A stretch of 64,000 nucleotides of DNA from Blautia hominis (GTDB taxonomy: Bacteria; Bacillota; Clostridia; Lachnospirales; Lachnospiraceae), in the NCBI GenBank assembly GCA_002270465.1, contig NQOF01000003.1:744001-808000 (forward strand), read 5' to 3'. The number at the start of each line of letters is the position of its first letter. Position 1 is the stretch's first letter. Position numbers and translations under genes: made by a program. The notes under the pieces are model-generated. The model made no database searches. It had not been told where the DNA came from and worked only from the letters and a program-made list of their open reading frames with translations. This document shows positions 1 through 8,776 of this stretch, one piece after another.

Positions 1-1
1 A

Positions 2-412
2 CGATTGACGTTTTTGAAGGATGGGGATGTGAAGTCTATTATGAAGAGTTTTACGGAGGAATATCCTATTTCTATTGTGGCGTCCACACAGAGGATCGTG
101 CATAGCCCTAAGGTGCATACGTTTGGGTCTGTGATCTATAATGCGAAGGAAGACAGGTATTATGAGGAGGAGCCGTATCGGGATATTGAGGTTGTGGATA
201 GGATTGGAAGCGGGGATGCTTATATATCGGGGGCGCTTTATGGGCTGCTGGCACATGGGTTTGACTGCCGGAAGGCGCTGGAGTATGGGGATGCGACCAG
301 TTCGGTGAAGAATACTATTCCGGGGGATCTGCCTTCTTGTGATCTGAAGGAGATTGATAGGATCATACGGAATCATAAGGGGGTAGGGGGACAGGTGGAA
401 ATGGAGAGGTGA
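2..412 (+). CDS. PfkB-family sugar kinase, C-terminal part (KdgK-like)
   Basis: The frame is open to the left edge and ends at TGA 410-412, so only about the last 136 residues are present and the true start lies outside the window. The fragment carries the second PfkB signature, DRIGSGDAY, with the GSGD aspartate near visible residue 71; in this family that Asp is the catalytic base that activates the sugar hydroxyl for phosphorylation by ATP. The RIGSGDAY form resembles 2-keto-3-deoxygluconate kinases of hexuronate breakdown, but the substrate is inferred, because the sugar-binding half is missing. Third codon positions are strongly G/T biased, as in the next gene and unlike the arabinofuranosidase at 1791. 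The gene is followed directly by a very long inverted repeat. Confidence 0.8.
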   Translation, partial: RLTFLKDGDVKSIMKSFTEEYPISIVASTQRIVHSPKVHTFGSVIYNAKEDRYYEEEPYRDIEVVDRIGSGDAYISGALYGLLAHGFDCRKALEYGDATSSVKNTIPGDLPSCDLKEIDRIIRNHKGVGGQVEMER

Positions 413-427
413 TGGGTGAGAGGGGAC

Positions 428-720
428 GGTCAAAGGGAAAGGCCGCCAGGGGCAGCAGACCGGCAGGGTTCCTTCTGGCAGATGCCTCCGTCGGCAAGTC
501 TTGCTAAGAAAAAAATGAAGCCCCGGACAAGGCACCGGGCAGAACCGCAGTCCAGCCTTTATGGCTGAACTGCTCAACTGCCCTGAAATTTCGGATGGTA
601 ACCGAAATTTCTCCTTGTCCGGGGCTTCATTTTTTCCTAAGCAAGTCTACGCCTCCTACGGAACATCTGCCAGAAGGAACCCTGCCGGTCTGCTGCCCCT
701 GGCGGCCTTTCCCTTTGACC
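428..720. repeat. 293-bp inverted repeat with 57-bp perfect arms and branched centre
   Basis: Bases 428-484 are the exact reverse complement of 664-720 (57 of 57). Inside lies a second stem of about 23 bp (roughly 510-532 with 613-635) whose right side ends in a T-run, so it could act as an intrinsic terminator for the kinase gene. The centre could form two hairpins: one built on GGGCAG/CTGCCC and GCAGTCCAGCC/GGCTGAACTGC, and one at about 585-611 (GAAATTTCGG/CCGAAATTTC). The overall shape is a long stem with a Y-shaped tip. No protein is encoded. It could be a non-autonomous mobile element or a structured RNA; I do not recognise the family. Confidence 0.85.
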
Positions 721-738
721 TGAGAGCGTAGAGGGGGG

Positions 739-1008
739 GATAAAGCTGAGAGCATAGTGCCATAGGTGACCCAGAGAGCGAAGAGAGGAAGATGAGGGTC
801 AGAGCATAGTGCCATAGGTGACCAGAAATCGAAGAGGGGAAGATAAAGCTGAGAGCATAGTGCCATAGGTGACCAGAAATCGAAGGGGGGAAGATAAAGC
901 TGAGAGCATAGTGCGATAGGTGACCCAGAGAGCGAAGAGAGAAAGATAAAGCTGAGAGCATAGTGCGATAGGTGACCCAGAGAGCGAGGAGAAGAAGATG
1001 AGGCTGAG
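739..1008. repeat. Tandem repeat, five 51/52-bp units plus a partial one
   Basis: The motif AGCATAGTGC recurs at 751, 803, 854, 905 and 957, giving a period of 52, 51, 51 and 52 bp. Units start with GATAAAGCTGAG or GATGAGGGTCAG and alternate between two middle versions (CCCAGAGAGCG and CCAGAAATCG). The array is purine-rich on the plus strand and is followed to 1146 by unique G-rich sequence. There are no spacers, so it is not CRISPR. On the minus strand a 51-bp unit equals 17 codons, which creates long open frames of repeated peptide; I regard these as by-products of the repeat. Confidence 0.85.
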
Positions 1009-1164
1009 AAGTAGTGCGGAGAGGGATGTTGAAAGTGTAGGATGGGTGGTAAGTCTGAGTGTGTAGGGTAAGGGGAGGAAGTGGATGGAGTGTTGGGAAG
1101 AAAGTGGAAAATGGACGAGGTGGAGGGCATAGGATAGGTAATAAGGGTGAAATTTGGTGGGATT

Positions 1165-1419
1165 ATGCGGGTTTGTGATTTGAAGCAGAAGGAAGTTATT
1201 AATATTTGTACTTGTAAGAGTCTGGGGTGTCCATTGGATGTGGAGTTTGATCCTAAGACGGGGTGTTTGACGGCTATTATTGTGCCGGTGCCGGGGAAGC
1301 TTTGTGGGTTGTTTGGACCGGTCAGTGAGTATGTGATTCCTTGGCAGTGTATTAGACAGATTGGTGAGGATATTATTTTGGTGGAGATTAAGGAGGAGAA
1401 GTTTCTGAAGAAGGAATAA
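1165..1419 (+). CDS. YlmC/YmxH-family PRC-barrel-like sporulation protein
   Basis: A protein of 84 residues with the layout of the YlmC/YmxH family: an N-terminal MRVCDLKQKEVINI segment, a central DVEFDPKTG turn and a C-terminal IGEDIILVEI strand, as in small PRC-barrel-type domains. In Firmicutes these proteins are linked to sporulation, but their biochemical role is not settled. ATG 1165 is preferred over GTG 1147 because a GGTGGGA ribosome site sits just before it and the family normally starts MR-x-x-x-L. Two cysteine-rich segments (residues 14-21) could bind metal, which is speculative. Of 84 codons only one ends in C and five in A; this extreme G/T wobble bias sets the gene apart from its right-hand neighbour. 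It appears to be transcribed alone. Confidence 0.8.
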   Translation: MRVCDLKQKEVINICTCKSLGCPLDVEFDPKTGCLTAIIVPVPGKLCGLFGPVSEYVIPWQCIRQIGEDIILVEIKEEKFLKKE

Positions 1420-1690
1420 GGTAAAGTCTTTGTTTGTGTGGAAACGTGGATTCTGGCGAATCAGCCGTCGCTTTTGTGGGTTTTGCAGGGGAGGGTCTCG
1501 GTCTGGCTGTTTGACTTGAGCTTTACAAAAGAAGGGAATTTTGCGCTGTTTCTTTGGGATTTCCTGTGGGTGGTGTGATTCGCTGTGTAACAGTGCTTTT
1601 GTGATCAATGCGGTGTGTCTGTTTTTCAGGCGCAGGGGGAAAAGGAAAAGCTTGGCGTGTTTTTAATACGGCTTGGTGATAAAAAACAAA

Positions 1691-1720
1691 TTGTATCAAT
1701 GTGCATACAAGTGATATTCT
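1691..1720 (+). promoter_or_regulatory. Probable promoter and operator of the arabinofuranosidase gene
   Basis: TTGTAT (1691-1696), 18 bp, TATTCT (1715-1720). An inverted repeat TTGTAT-N8-ATACAA (1691-1710) overlaps the -35 box and resembles binding sites of GntR-type sugar repressors such as AraR. Both assignments rest on motif reading only. The gap 1420-1690 shows no other recognisable feature. Confidence 0.4.
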
Positions 1721-1744
1721 ATAGATAAGAAATTTATCAAAAAG

Positions 1745-1771
1745 GTAACTGTGCGGGGTTTTCGCAGTTAC
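1745..1771 (+). promoter_or_regulatory. Leader hairpin before arabinofuranosidase
   Basis: GTAACTG (1745-1751) pairs with CAGTTAC (1765-1771) just ahead of the ribosome site AAGGAG of the next gene. There is no T-run, so it is more likely a translational or stability element, or a small repeat end, than a terminator. Similar GTAACTG/CAGTTAC ends border the element at 16796-16887. Confidence 0.45.
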
Positions 1772-1790
1772 GAAAAGGAGAATATGCGAT

Positions 1791-3293
1791 ATGACAAAAC
1801 TGGTGATCAACCCTAACGTAAAGAAGAGCAAAATACATAAGGAAATTTACGGGCACTTTTCTGAGCATCTGGGAAGGTGTATCTATGAAGGGCTTTATGT
1901 GGGAGAGCATTCCCCGATTCCCAATGTAAACGGTATGCGCACAGATGTGGTGGAAGCCCTGAAGGAAATGAAAATACCAGTGCTGCGCTGGCCGGGCGGA
2001 TGTTTTGCGGATGAGTACCACTGGATGGATGGAATCGGACCGAAAGAAGACAGAAAGAAAATGATCAACACCCACTGGGGCGGTGTTGTGGAGGACAACA
2101 GTTTCGGAACCCATGAATTTTTTGAACTGTGCCGCCAGCTCGGCTGTGAAGCCTATGTGAACGGAAATGTTGGAAGCGGAACCGTACGGGAGATGTCAGA
2201 GTGGGTGGAATATATGACGTTCGACGGCGTTTCTCCCATGGCTGATTTGAGAAAGAAAAATGGGCATGAGGATTCCTGGGATGTGGCATTTTTTGGTGTG
2301 GGCAATGAGAACTGGGGCTGCGGCGGCAATATGACTCCGGAGTTTTACGGCAATGAGTACCGCCGCTACCAGACTTATGTGAGAGATTATAAGGCAGACA
2401 AAAAGATTTACAAAATTGCATGCGGAGCCAATGTGGATGACTATGAATGGACAGAGCGTGTCTTGCATACCTGCTTCCGTCACAGCCAGTCTTCTCAGCA
2501 TGGATTTATGGATGGGCTTTCCCTGCATTATTATACACATCCGGAGGGATGGGAGATCAAGGGAAGTGCAACGGATTTTGATGACAAGGCCTGGTATAAG
2601 ACTCTGAGCAAGACTCTTTATATGGAGGAGCTGATCAACCGGCACGGAGCCATTATGGACAAGTACGACCCGGAAAAGAAAATCGGTATGATCGTGGATG
2701 AGTGGGGTACCTGGTTTATCGTAGAACCGGGGACAAATCCTGGCTTCCTTTATCAGCAGAACACCATGAGGGACGCGCTGGTGGCTGGAATCAACCTGAA
2801 TATCTTTAACAAGCACAGTGACCGTGTCCACATGGCAAATCTGGCTCAGCTTGTGAATGTCCTTCAGTCCGTCATTCTGACAGAAGGAGAGAAAATGCTG
2901 CTGACACCTACATATCATGTATTTAACATGTATAAATATCATCAGGATGCGGAACTTTTAGAGAGCCATTTGGATACAAAGACGATCGGTGTGGATGATG
3001 CGCATCAGGTTCCCAACATGACGGAATCGGTTTCTGTGGATACAGAGGGTGTGATGCACATTACCATCACAAATCTGTCTCTGGATGAGGCTTATGATGT
3101 GGACGCGCTGATTCTGGAAAGACCCGTGACAGAGGTAAAAGGAGAGATACTGGCAGAAGAAATGCATGCCATGAACACGTTCGAGGAGCCGGAAAATGTA
3201 AAGGTGAAAGAATTTAAGAATGTGAAGATCACAGACAAAGGAATCGCATTTACTGTACCTGCGTGCAGTGTACTGCATCTGGCAGTGAAATAA
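1791..3293 (+). CDS. abfA: Alpha-L-arabinofuranosidase, glycoside hydrolase family 51
   Basis: A 500-residue protein, the usual length for intracellular GH51 enzymes, with no signal peptide. GH51 enzymes release terminal L-arabinofuranose from arabino-oligosaccharides with retention of configuration. The acid/base glutamate is E173 in GVGNENWG and the nucleophile is E304 in IVDEWGTW; the substrate-site motif [13 protein letters not shown] lies at 66-78. The (beta/alpha)8 barrel is followed by a beta-sandwich from about residue 390. ATG 1791 is preceded by AAAAGGAG. The gene stands alone, ending at the 3325 hairpin that it shares with the convergent uppP gene. The probable sugar-repressor operator upstream suggests induction by arabinose-containing material. 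Function is confident; exact substrate range is not readable. Confidence 0.95.
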   Translation: MTKLVINPNVKKSKIHKEIYGHFSEHLGRCIYEGLYVGEHSPIPNVNGMRTDVVEALKEMKIPVLRWPGGCFADEYHWMDGIGPKEDRKKMINTHWGGVVEDNSFGTHEFFELCRQLGCEAYVNGNVGSGTVREMSEWVEYMTFDGVSPMADLRKKNGHEDSWDVAFFGVGNENWGCGGNMTPEFYGNEYRRYQTYVRDYKADKKIYKIACGANVDDYEWTERVLHTCFRHSQSSQHGFMDGLSLHYYTHPEGWEIKGSATDFDDKAWYKTLSKTLYMEELINRHGAIMDKYDPEKKIGMIVDEWGTWFIVEPGTNPGFLYQQNTMRDALVAGINLNIFNKHSDRVHMANLAQLVNVLQSVILTEGEKMLLTPTYHVFNMYKYHQDAELLESHLDTKTIGVDDAHQVPNMTESVSVDTEGVMHITITNLSLDEAYDVDALILERPVTEVKGEILAEEMHAMNTFEEPENVKVKEFKNVKITDKGIAFTVPACSVLHLAVK

Positions 3294-3324
3294 CGGGCTG
3301 TCCGGACAGCTGAAGAATGGAAAA

Positions 3325-3355
3325 ACAGGGCGCTTCCCGTAGGAAGGCGCCCTGT
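3325..3355. terminator. Hairpin terminator between abfA and uppP
   Basis: ACAGGGCGCTTCC pairs with GGAAGGCGCCCTGT with a single bulged G, followed by TTTGTG. It lies between two convergent genes and may serve both directions. Confidence 0.7.
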
Positions 3356-3365
3356 TTGTGCCTTA

Positions 3366-4193
3366 TCATGCCAGAAGGCTGAAATATAGGATGACAATAA
3401 TACCCAATATAATACGGTAGATACCGAATATCTTAAAATCGTGTTTTCTGATATAGCTCAGGAGCATTCGGATCGCAAATACGGATACAACAAAGGAAAC
3501 CAATGTTCCGATCATCAAAAGGATCCACTCCGATCCGGAGAACATGCCTGTCTTTAAAAAATATTTCAGCAGCTTCAGACCGCTGGCGCCTGCCATGACC
3601 GGTATTGCCAGGAAAAAGGAAAATTCACTTGCCACATACCTGGAACAGCCCAGGATGACAGCGCCCAGAATGGTGGCACCGCTTCTTGAGGTTCCGGGTA
3701 TTGCCGCTAAAACCTGGAAACAGCCGATAAAAAAAGCTGTCCGGTAGGTCAGTGCCTCCAGGGATTCCATTTTCGGCTGCTTTTTTCTGCTCTCGATGAC
3801 AAGAAAGGCAATACCATACAGGATCAGGGTTGCAGCGATTATGTACACGCTGGACAGATAGTCCTCCAGTACCATGTCCAGCGGAAGACCGGCAGCCACG
3901 ATGGGTATGCACCCTACCGCTACCTTTTTCCACAGAGTAAATGTCTCCTGCTTTTCGGATACACTTTTCTTTGGAGAAAAGGGGTTGAGTTTATGGAAAA
4001 ACAGTACCAGTACAGCCAGTATGGAACCGAATTGAATGACAACCTTGAATACTTCAAAAAATTCCGGTGTGGAGGTCATGGGCCAGAGATTGTCAAATAA
4101 GATCAGATGTCCCGTGCTGCTTATGGGCAGCCATTCTGTGATACCCTGGATGATGCCCAGAATGACTGCTTTTATCATTTCTATAAAGTCCAT
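3366..4193 (-). CDS. uppP: Undecaprenyl-diphosphate phosphatase (UppP/BacA)
   Basis: A 275-residue integral membrane protein. It carries both hallmark motifs of the family: QGITEWLPISSTGHL at residues 16-30, with the catalytic glutamate E20, and PGTSRSGATI in the second half. UppP removes a phosphate from undecaprenyl diphosphate so that the lipid carrier of peptidoglycan and teichoic acid synthesis can be reused; overproduction confers bacitracin tolerance in other species. Several hydrophobic segments are visible, including a C-terminal one ending ILYFSLLA. It lies 69 nt downstream of thrS on the same strand and is probably read from the thrS transcript. The start ATG is preceded by GAAAGGAAAAG. 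Confidence 0.95.
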   Translation of the reverse strand: MDFIEMIKAVILGIIQGITEWLPISSTGHLILFDNLWPMTSTPEFFEVFKVVIQFGSILAVLVLFFHKLNPFSPKKSVSEKQETFTLWKKVAVGCIPIVAAGLPLDMVLEDYLSSVYIIAATLILYGIAFLVIESRKKQPKMESLEALTYRTAFFIGCFQVLAAIPGTSRSGATILGAVILGCSRYVASEFSFFLAIPVMAGASGLKLLKYFLKTGMFSGSEWILLMIGTLVSFVVSVFAIRMLLSYIRKHDFKIFGIYRIILGIIVILYFSLLA

Positions 4194-4262
4194 GAAGTCT
4201 TTTCCTTTCTGTGATGCTTTGTGCGGTCAATATCTGTGTGCATGAGGCGGCTTTGCTGTCAA

Positions 4263-6224
4263 TTACTTATCGTTCTGTACTTCAATTTTGCGGATCTCTT
4301 TTGTACGGATCTCTTTGCATATATCATCTATGAAATCCTGCAGGGGTTTCTGGCCTTCATCTCCCAGGAAGCGGCTTCTGACGGCCACTAATCCTTCAGC
4401 TTCTTCTTTTTCTCCCACAACGATCATGTAGGGAACCTTTGACAGCCTTGCTTCGCGGATCTTGTAGCCGATTTTTTCAGAGCGCTCATCAATGGTGCTA
4501 AGGATGCCGTTTTTCTTTAACTCGGTTTCTACCCGGACTGCGTAATCCTGGTATTTTTCAGAGATAGGAAGGATGCGGACCTGTTCCGGGCAGAGCCAGG
4601 TGGGGAACATGCCGGCATATTTTTCAATGAGCCATGCAAGGGTCCTCTCATAGCAGCCGATGGAGGTTCTGTGGATAATATACGGGCGGACTTTTTCACC
4701 GTTCTGGTCAATGTAGTACATATCAAACTGTTCAGCCAGCAGTGCATCCCACTGTACCGTGATCATAGTGTCCTCTTTGCCGTATACATTTTTGGCATTA
4801 ATGTCTACTTTGGGGCCGTAGAAGGCGGCTTCCCCTGCATCCTCCACAAAAGGAACGTCCAGTTCCACTAAAATGTTTCGGATATGCTGTTCGGTCTGCT
4901 CCCATACCTTTGCATCACCGATATACTTTTCTGTGTTTTCTGGGTCCCACTTGGATAAATGATAGGTTACATCATCCTGCAGTCCCAGGGTGGTCAGACA
5001 TTTCTTGGCAAGAGCCAGACAGCCTTTGAATTCCTCCACCATCTGATCCGGGCGGACGATCAAATGTCCCTCTGAGATGGTGAACTGGCGGACGCGTGTC
5101 AGGCCGTGCATTTCACCGGAGTCCTCATTTCTAAAGAGGGTGGAAGTCTCACTGTAGCGAAGGGGCAGATCGCGGTAGGAGCGCTGTTTGGATTTATACA
5201 CATAATACTGGAAGGGGCAGGTCATGGGACGGAGGGCAAACACTTCTTTGTCGGTTTCCTCGTCCCCCAGCACAAACATGCCGTCTTTATAGTGGTCCCA
5301 GTGTCCCGAGATTTTGTATAAGTCACTTTTGGCCATCAGGGGCGTTTTGGTGCGGATGTATCCCCAGTTGTTATCCTCCTCATCTTCAATCCATCTCTGG
5401 AGTGTCTGGATGATTTTGGCACCTTTGGGCATCAGCAGGGGAAGACCCTGGCCGATCACATCAACGGTGGTGAATAACTCCATTTCACGGCCCAGTTTGT
5501 TGTGGTCGCGTTTCTTGATATCCTCCAAATGCTGCAGATATTCGTTCAGCTCATCTTTTGTGGAGAAGGCACTTCCGTAAATCCTCTGCAGCATGGGTTT
5601 GCTGGAATCGCCTCTCCAGTAAGCGCCAGAGGAGGAGGTAAGTTTAAATGCTTTGATGCCCTTTGTGTTCATGAGATGAGGCCCTGCGCACAGATCGACG
5701 AAATCCCCCTGGGAGTAGAAGGAGATCTCAGCATCTTTAGGAAGGTCGGTGATCAATTCCACTTTGTATGGTTCCTCTTTTTCCTGCATAAACAGTACAG
5801 CTTCCTCTCTGGGGAGGGTAAACCGTTCCAGTCTGCTTCCTTTTTTGATAATACGTTTCATCTCTTTTTCCAGCTTGTCCAGGTCTTCTCTTGAAAAGGG
5901 TTCAGCCTCAAAATCATAGTAGAAACCAGTGTCAATAGCAGGTCCGATTGCCAGTTTGGCGTCCGGGAACAGGCGTTTGACTGCTTCTGCCAGAACATGG
6001 GAGCAGGTATGGCGTACGACACGAAGCCCTTCCGGGTCCCTGGCTGTGAGGATATTCAGTGTACAGTCTTTGTCAAGAACTGTTCTGAGATCCACAATTT
6101 GGCCGTCCACCTCGCCTGCACAGGCAGCCCGTGCCAGTCCTTCGCTTATGTCAAAGGCAATGTCGATAACAGATTTGGACTCAGCATACTCTTTTACTGA
6201 GCCGTCTTTTAATTGGATTTTCAT
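4263..6224 (-). CDS. thrS: Threonyl-tRNA synthetase
   Basis: A 653-residue class II aminoacyl-tRNA synthetase that charges tRNA-Thr. Domain order matches the family: N-terminal TGS domain (about 1-60), the editing/SAD domain with HTCSHVLAEA near residue 72, the class II catalytic core from about 240 with the zinc-binding cysteine in RPMTCPFQYY and motif 3 around HRTSIGCYERTLAWLIE, and a C-terminal anticodon-binding domain. The start ATG follows CAGGAGG. A complete T-box leader lies immediately upstream, so synthesis should respond to uncharged tRNA-Thr. Gene order on this strand is sigG, thrS, uppP. Confidence 0.98.
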   Translation of the reverse strand: MKIQLKDGSVKEYAESKSVIDIAFDISEGLARAACAGEVDGQIVDLRTVLDKDCTLNILTARDPEGLRVVRHTCSHVLAEAVKRLFPDAKLAIGPAIDTGFYYDFEAEPFSREDLDKLEKEMKRIIKKGSRLERFTLPREEAVLFMQEKEEPYKVELITDLPKDAEISFYSQGDFVDLCAGPHLMNTKGIKAFKLTSSSGAYWRGDSSKPMLQRIYGSAFSTKDELNEYLQHLEDIKKRDHNKLGREMELFTTVDVIGQGLPLLMPKGAKIIQTLQRWIEDEEDNNWGYIRTKTPLMAKSDLYKISGHWDHYKDGMFVLGDEETDKEVFALRPMTCPFQYYVYKSKQRSYRDLPLRYSETSTLFRNEDSGEMHGLTRVRQFTISEGHLIVRPDQMVEEFKGCLALAKKCLTTLGLQDDVTYHLSKWDPENTEKYIGDAKVWEQTEQHIRNILVELDVPFVEDAGEAAFYGPKVDINAKNVYGKEDTMITVQWDALLAEQFDMYYIDQNGEKVRPYIIHRTSIGCYERTLAWLIEKYAGMFPTWLCPEQVRILPISEKYQDYAVRVETELKKNGILSTIDERSEKIGYKIREARLSKVPYMIVVGEKEEAEGLVAVRSRFLGDEGQKPLQDFIDDICKEIRTKEIRKIEVQNDK

Positions 6225-6249
6225 GCTTTTTTTCCTCCTGAATTATGTT

Positions 6250-6573
6250 TAAAATCAAAAAAACCCTGAACAATCCGAAGACTGTCCAGGGACGATAAAC
6301 AAGATACCGCGGTTCCACCCTTGTTGTTCCTATAGTAACGGTTCCGTACCTTTTTCGTTACTATATACCACTCAAATTGACGATAACGGTGTCGGCCGGG
6401 CTCTGTTAAAGCCGCTCCAGGGTGGTCTTCAAATGCTTCTCCATAGAATGCTCACACCATATGCATCCCTCTCTGTATGGATATCCATTTTACTCTTCCT
6501 GTCTGCGCGTTGGCTGTATGGCAGAGTGTGATCTTTGATCCGGTCCGCCAGTCTGCGGACACACTCTGAATTG
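6250..6573 (-). promoter_or_regulatory. T-box riboswitch of thrS
   Basis: Read on the minus strand, the leader holds the universal T-box sequence GGGTGGAACCGCGG (complement of 6307-6320), a 10-bp stem III just before it (TATAGTAACG/CGTTACTATA), and a terminator (CCCTGGACAGTC/GATTGTTCAGGG plus T-run, about 6256-6294). A candidate specifier ACC (Thr) lies in the complement of 6421-6426, after an AGAGAGGGA distal motif. The known mechanism is that uncharged tRNA pairs with the specifier and the T-box bulge, favours the antiterminator and lets thrS be transcribed. Confidence 0.93.
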
Positions 6574-6579
6574 GTGTTT

Positions 6580-6608
6580 AGCATATCATTTATAGGGGAG
6601 AATGTCAA
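6580..6608 (-). promoter_or_regulatory. Promoter of the T-box/thrS transcript
   Basis: On the minus strand TTGACA (complement of 6603-6608), 17 bp, TATGCT (complement of 6580-6585). It directly abuts the stop codon of sigG, so thrS has its own vegetative promoter. Confidence 0.65.
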
Positions 6609-6609
6609 G

Positions 6610-7389
6610 TCAGGGACGCAGGTAGTTTTTCATATTTTTTAGTGCGTGCTTTTCCAAGCGGCTGACCTGGGCCTGGGAGATGCCGATTTCCTGCGCAACC
6701 TCCATCTGGGTCTTTCCTTCGTAGAAACGCATTTCAATGATGTGTTTTTCCCTGTCATCCAGGCGTTTCATGGCCTCCTTCAGGGATAGATCTTCAATCC
6801 AGTTTTCCTCCCTGTTTTTCTTGTCACTGATCTGGTCCATGACATACAGGGTGTCGCCTCCTTCTGTATACACCGGTTCATAGAGACTGACCGGGCTTTG
6901 GATGGCGTCCAGGGCATAGACGATATCCTCTTTTTCCATGCCGATCTCCTCGGCAATTTCGTTGATGGTGGGCTCTTTGAGATTTTTTTTGACGTAATTT
7001 TCTTTGGCATAGATGGCTTTGTATGCAGTATCGCGAAGAGAGCGGCTTACCCGGATAGAGTTGTTGTCCCGCAGATACCTGCGGATCTCACCGATGATCA
7101 TGGGAACCGCGTAAGTAGAAAATTTCACGTTCAGTGTTGTATCGAAATTGTCAATTGCCTTCATCAGTCCGATGCAGCCAATCTGGAATAAATCATCCAC
7201 ATTTTCGTTGCTGGCGGAGAAACGTTTGATGATACTGAGCACCAGCCTCAAATTTCCCTTGATATATAATTCTCTGGCTTCTGTGTCTCCCTTTTTGATC
7301 CGCTCGAACAGAATATCCTTCTCTTCATTGGTAAGTACAGGGAGTTTAGAAGTGTTCACACCGCATATTTCAACTTTATTAAGTGCCAT
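6610..7389 (-). CDS. sigG: RNA polymerase sporulation sigma factor sigma-G
   Basis: A 259-residue sigma-70-family factor. The N-terminus MALNKVEICGVNTSKLPVL is the typical sigma-G opening, an element known to be needed for its activity and anti-sigma control. Region 2 (VDDLFQIGCIGLMKAIDNFD) follows at about 65-85, and region 4 with a helix-turn-helix ends the protein (GKTQMEVAQEIGISQAQVSR). Sigma-G drives late forespore genes after engulfment. I chose the inner ATG at 7389 because AGGAGG lies at the right distance and the family begins MALNKVE; an upstream extension of 16 residues is unlikely. In many spore formers sigG follows spoIIGA-sigE, but here no such neighbours lie between it and the minus-strand oxidoreductase gene. 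Confidence 0.95.
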   Translation of the reverse strand: MALNKVEICGVNTSKLPVLTNEEKDILFERIKKGDTEARELYIKGNLRLVLSIIKRFSASNENVDDLFQIGCIGLMKAIDNFDTTLNVKFSTYAVPMIIGEIRRYLRDNNSIRVSRSLRDTAYKAIYAKENYVKKNLKEPTINEIAEEIGMEKEDIVYALDAIQSPVSLYEPVYTEGGDTLYVMDQISDKKNREENWIEDLSLKEAMKRLDDREKHIIEMRFYEGKTQMEVAQEIGISQAQVSRLEKHALKNMKNYLRP

Positions 7390-7540
7390 TGCAAGAATCC
7401 TCCTGGAAATTTTAATGTCTAGTAAAATGATTCTCACCTGGTGCGGACAATATACGACAACACGGAAAATTTAATAAAGTTTTAGCCCTTGACAATTCAG
7501 AAAAACAGATGGGATGAAAGAAAGACCAGAAGTTGATTTA

Positions 7541-7592
7541 TACGAAAAAATCCCTTGTTTTCAACAAAAAAGTATTGAAAATAAGGGATTTT
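7541..7592 (-). terminator. Terminator of the oxidoreductase gene
   Basis: AAAATCCCTTGTTTTCAA (7547-7564) pairs with TTGAAAATAAGGGATTTT (7575-7592) with one mismatch. Read on the minus strand the stem is followed by a T-run, nine bases after the stop at 7601. Confidence 0.85.
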
Positions 7593-7600
7593 GACTATAT

Positions 7601-8776
7601 TTAAAGTTGTTCAAACCGCGGGATCGTGATCACTTCTCCGCCCTTCATGGCAGATTCATGGGCACAGATTCCGGTTCCTGTCCAGTAGGCCCCCATAATA
7701 TCATCCATGGCCGGTTTTCGTTCTTCGATGATAGAGCGGATGAATTCATGTACCAGGTGGGGATGGGAACCCCCGTGTCCGCCGCCCTGCTTAAAGGAGA
7801 GATGGGTGTTTTCATTGTTATATACCGTATTAGTAGTGAAGGATGCGATCTCATCAGGCAGAAGGTGGGCGTAATCCGGAATTTTGATACGCTCCTCCAG
7901 TATTTCACCGCCTCTGCTGGATTCTTCTTTTTCTTCATTGAGGATATCTACTTTCTGCAAGGCTCCTGTTCTGGTATAGAGGACAGGGTCCTCATCCGCC
8001 AGCTGCTGCCACTCAAAACTTTTATTTTCTCCATATATACGGAAACATTCCGAATAACTCCGGGCGACTCCATATAAAAAGCGTTCCATCTCAATGGTGA
8101 TATCACTGTCCTGAAGTGTAATGAATGCAGCTTCAAAAGCGTAGGGGCATCCATATTGTTCTTCCAGTTCCTTTCTTACTTTACCGGAACCTCTTGCATA
8201 TACTTTTTGGGGCAGATGTCCTGCAAGCATGAGGCACGGGGCAACAGCATGGGTAGGATGCATAAGGGGAGGGAAACCTTTCCAGTAATCAGGCCAGCCT
8301 TCCATATCCTGATAATGGGCACATGTCATATACTGGAGACGCCCCAGCTCACCTTTTTCATACAGCTCTTTCATATAGAGAAATTCCCTCTGAAAAATGG
8401 TGGTTTCCATGAACATATAATTTTTTTCCGCGGCCTGCCTTGCCAAAATGACCTGTTTTAACTCCTCCAGGCTCATGCCCATAGGGATGGTGCAGCCACA
8501 GTGCTTTCCTGCGTTCAGCACCCGTACGGAAAATGGGGCATGGGTGGATGGGGGTGTCACCAGATGTACCGCATCAATCTCCGGAATGTCCAGCACGTTC
8601 TGCAGATCCGTGAAGCACTGGCTTTTAGGGATGCTGTAACGTTCCCTGGCAATGTTTAAAAGTTTTTCATTTTTGTCCACAACATAGACTTTGCCGACAT
8701 CAGGGTGTTTGCAGTAGATGGCGACAAACTCAAGTCCGAAGCTCAGTCCCACTAAAGCTACATTTAGTTTTTTCAT
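7601..8776 (-). CDS. Gfo/Idh/MocA-family oxidoreductase
   Basis: A 391-residue protein with an N-terminal Rossmann fold (KKLNVALVGLSFGLEFV, a degenerate GxGxxG-type loop) and the family signature region DAVHLVTPPSTHAPFSVRVL followed by GKHCGCTIPMGMSLEE; the second segment replaces the usual EKP lysine motif, so catalysis may differ from classic sugar dehydrogenases. The C-terminal alpha/beta domain contains GGGHGGSHPHLVHEF, typical for members acting on sugars or glycosides. ATG 8776 is used instead of TTG 8782 because GGAGGT sits nine bases before it. It is divergent from the sugar ABC importer at 9146, which suggests that it processes the imported sugar. Family is confident; substrate is unknown. 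Confidence 0.85.
   Translation of the reverse strand: MKKLNVALVGLSFGLEFVAIYCKHPDVGKVYVVDKNEKLLNIARERYSIPKSQCFTDLQNVLDIPEIDAVHLVTPPSTHAPFSVRVLNAGKHCGCTIPMGMSLEELKQVILARQAAEKNYMFMETTIFQREFLYMKELYEKGELGRLQYMTCAHYQDMEGWPDYWKGFPPLMHPTHAVAPCLMLAGHLPQKVYARGSGKVRKELEEQYGCPYAFEAAFITLQDSDITIEMERFLYGVARSYSECFRIYGENKSFEWQQLADEDPVLYTRTGALQKVDILNEEKEESSRGGEILEERIKIPDYAHLLPDEIASFTTNTVYNNENTHLSFKQGGGHGGSHPHLVHEFIRSIIEERKPAMDDIMGAYWTGTGICAHESAMKGGEVITIPRFEQL

Noticed and set aside
739-1008. Possible CRISPR array
   Set aside because: Units are contiguous with no unique spacers and no cas genes are near.
627-1608. Long minus-strand open frames across the tandem repeat
   Set aside because: They consist of repeated peptides generated by a 51-bp period and of the antisense of the ylmC-like gene; no ribosome site or known domain.
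7390-7500. Sigma-F or sigma-G type promoter before sigG
   Set aside because: GTATA and GGTGAGAAT-like pieces are present, but the spacing is 12 instead of about 15, so no firm assignment.
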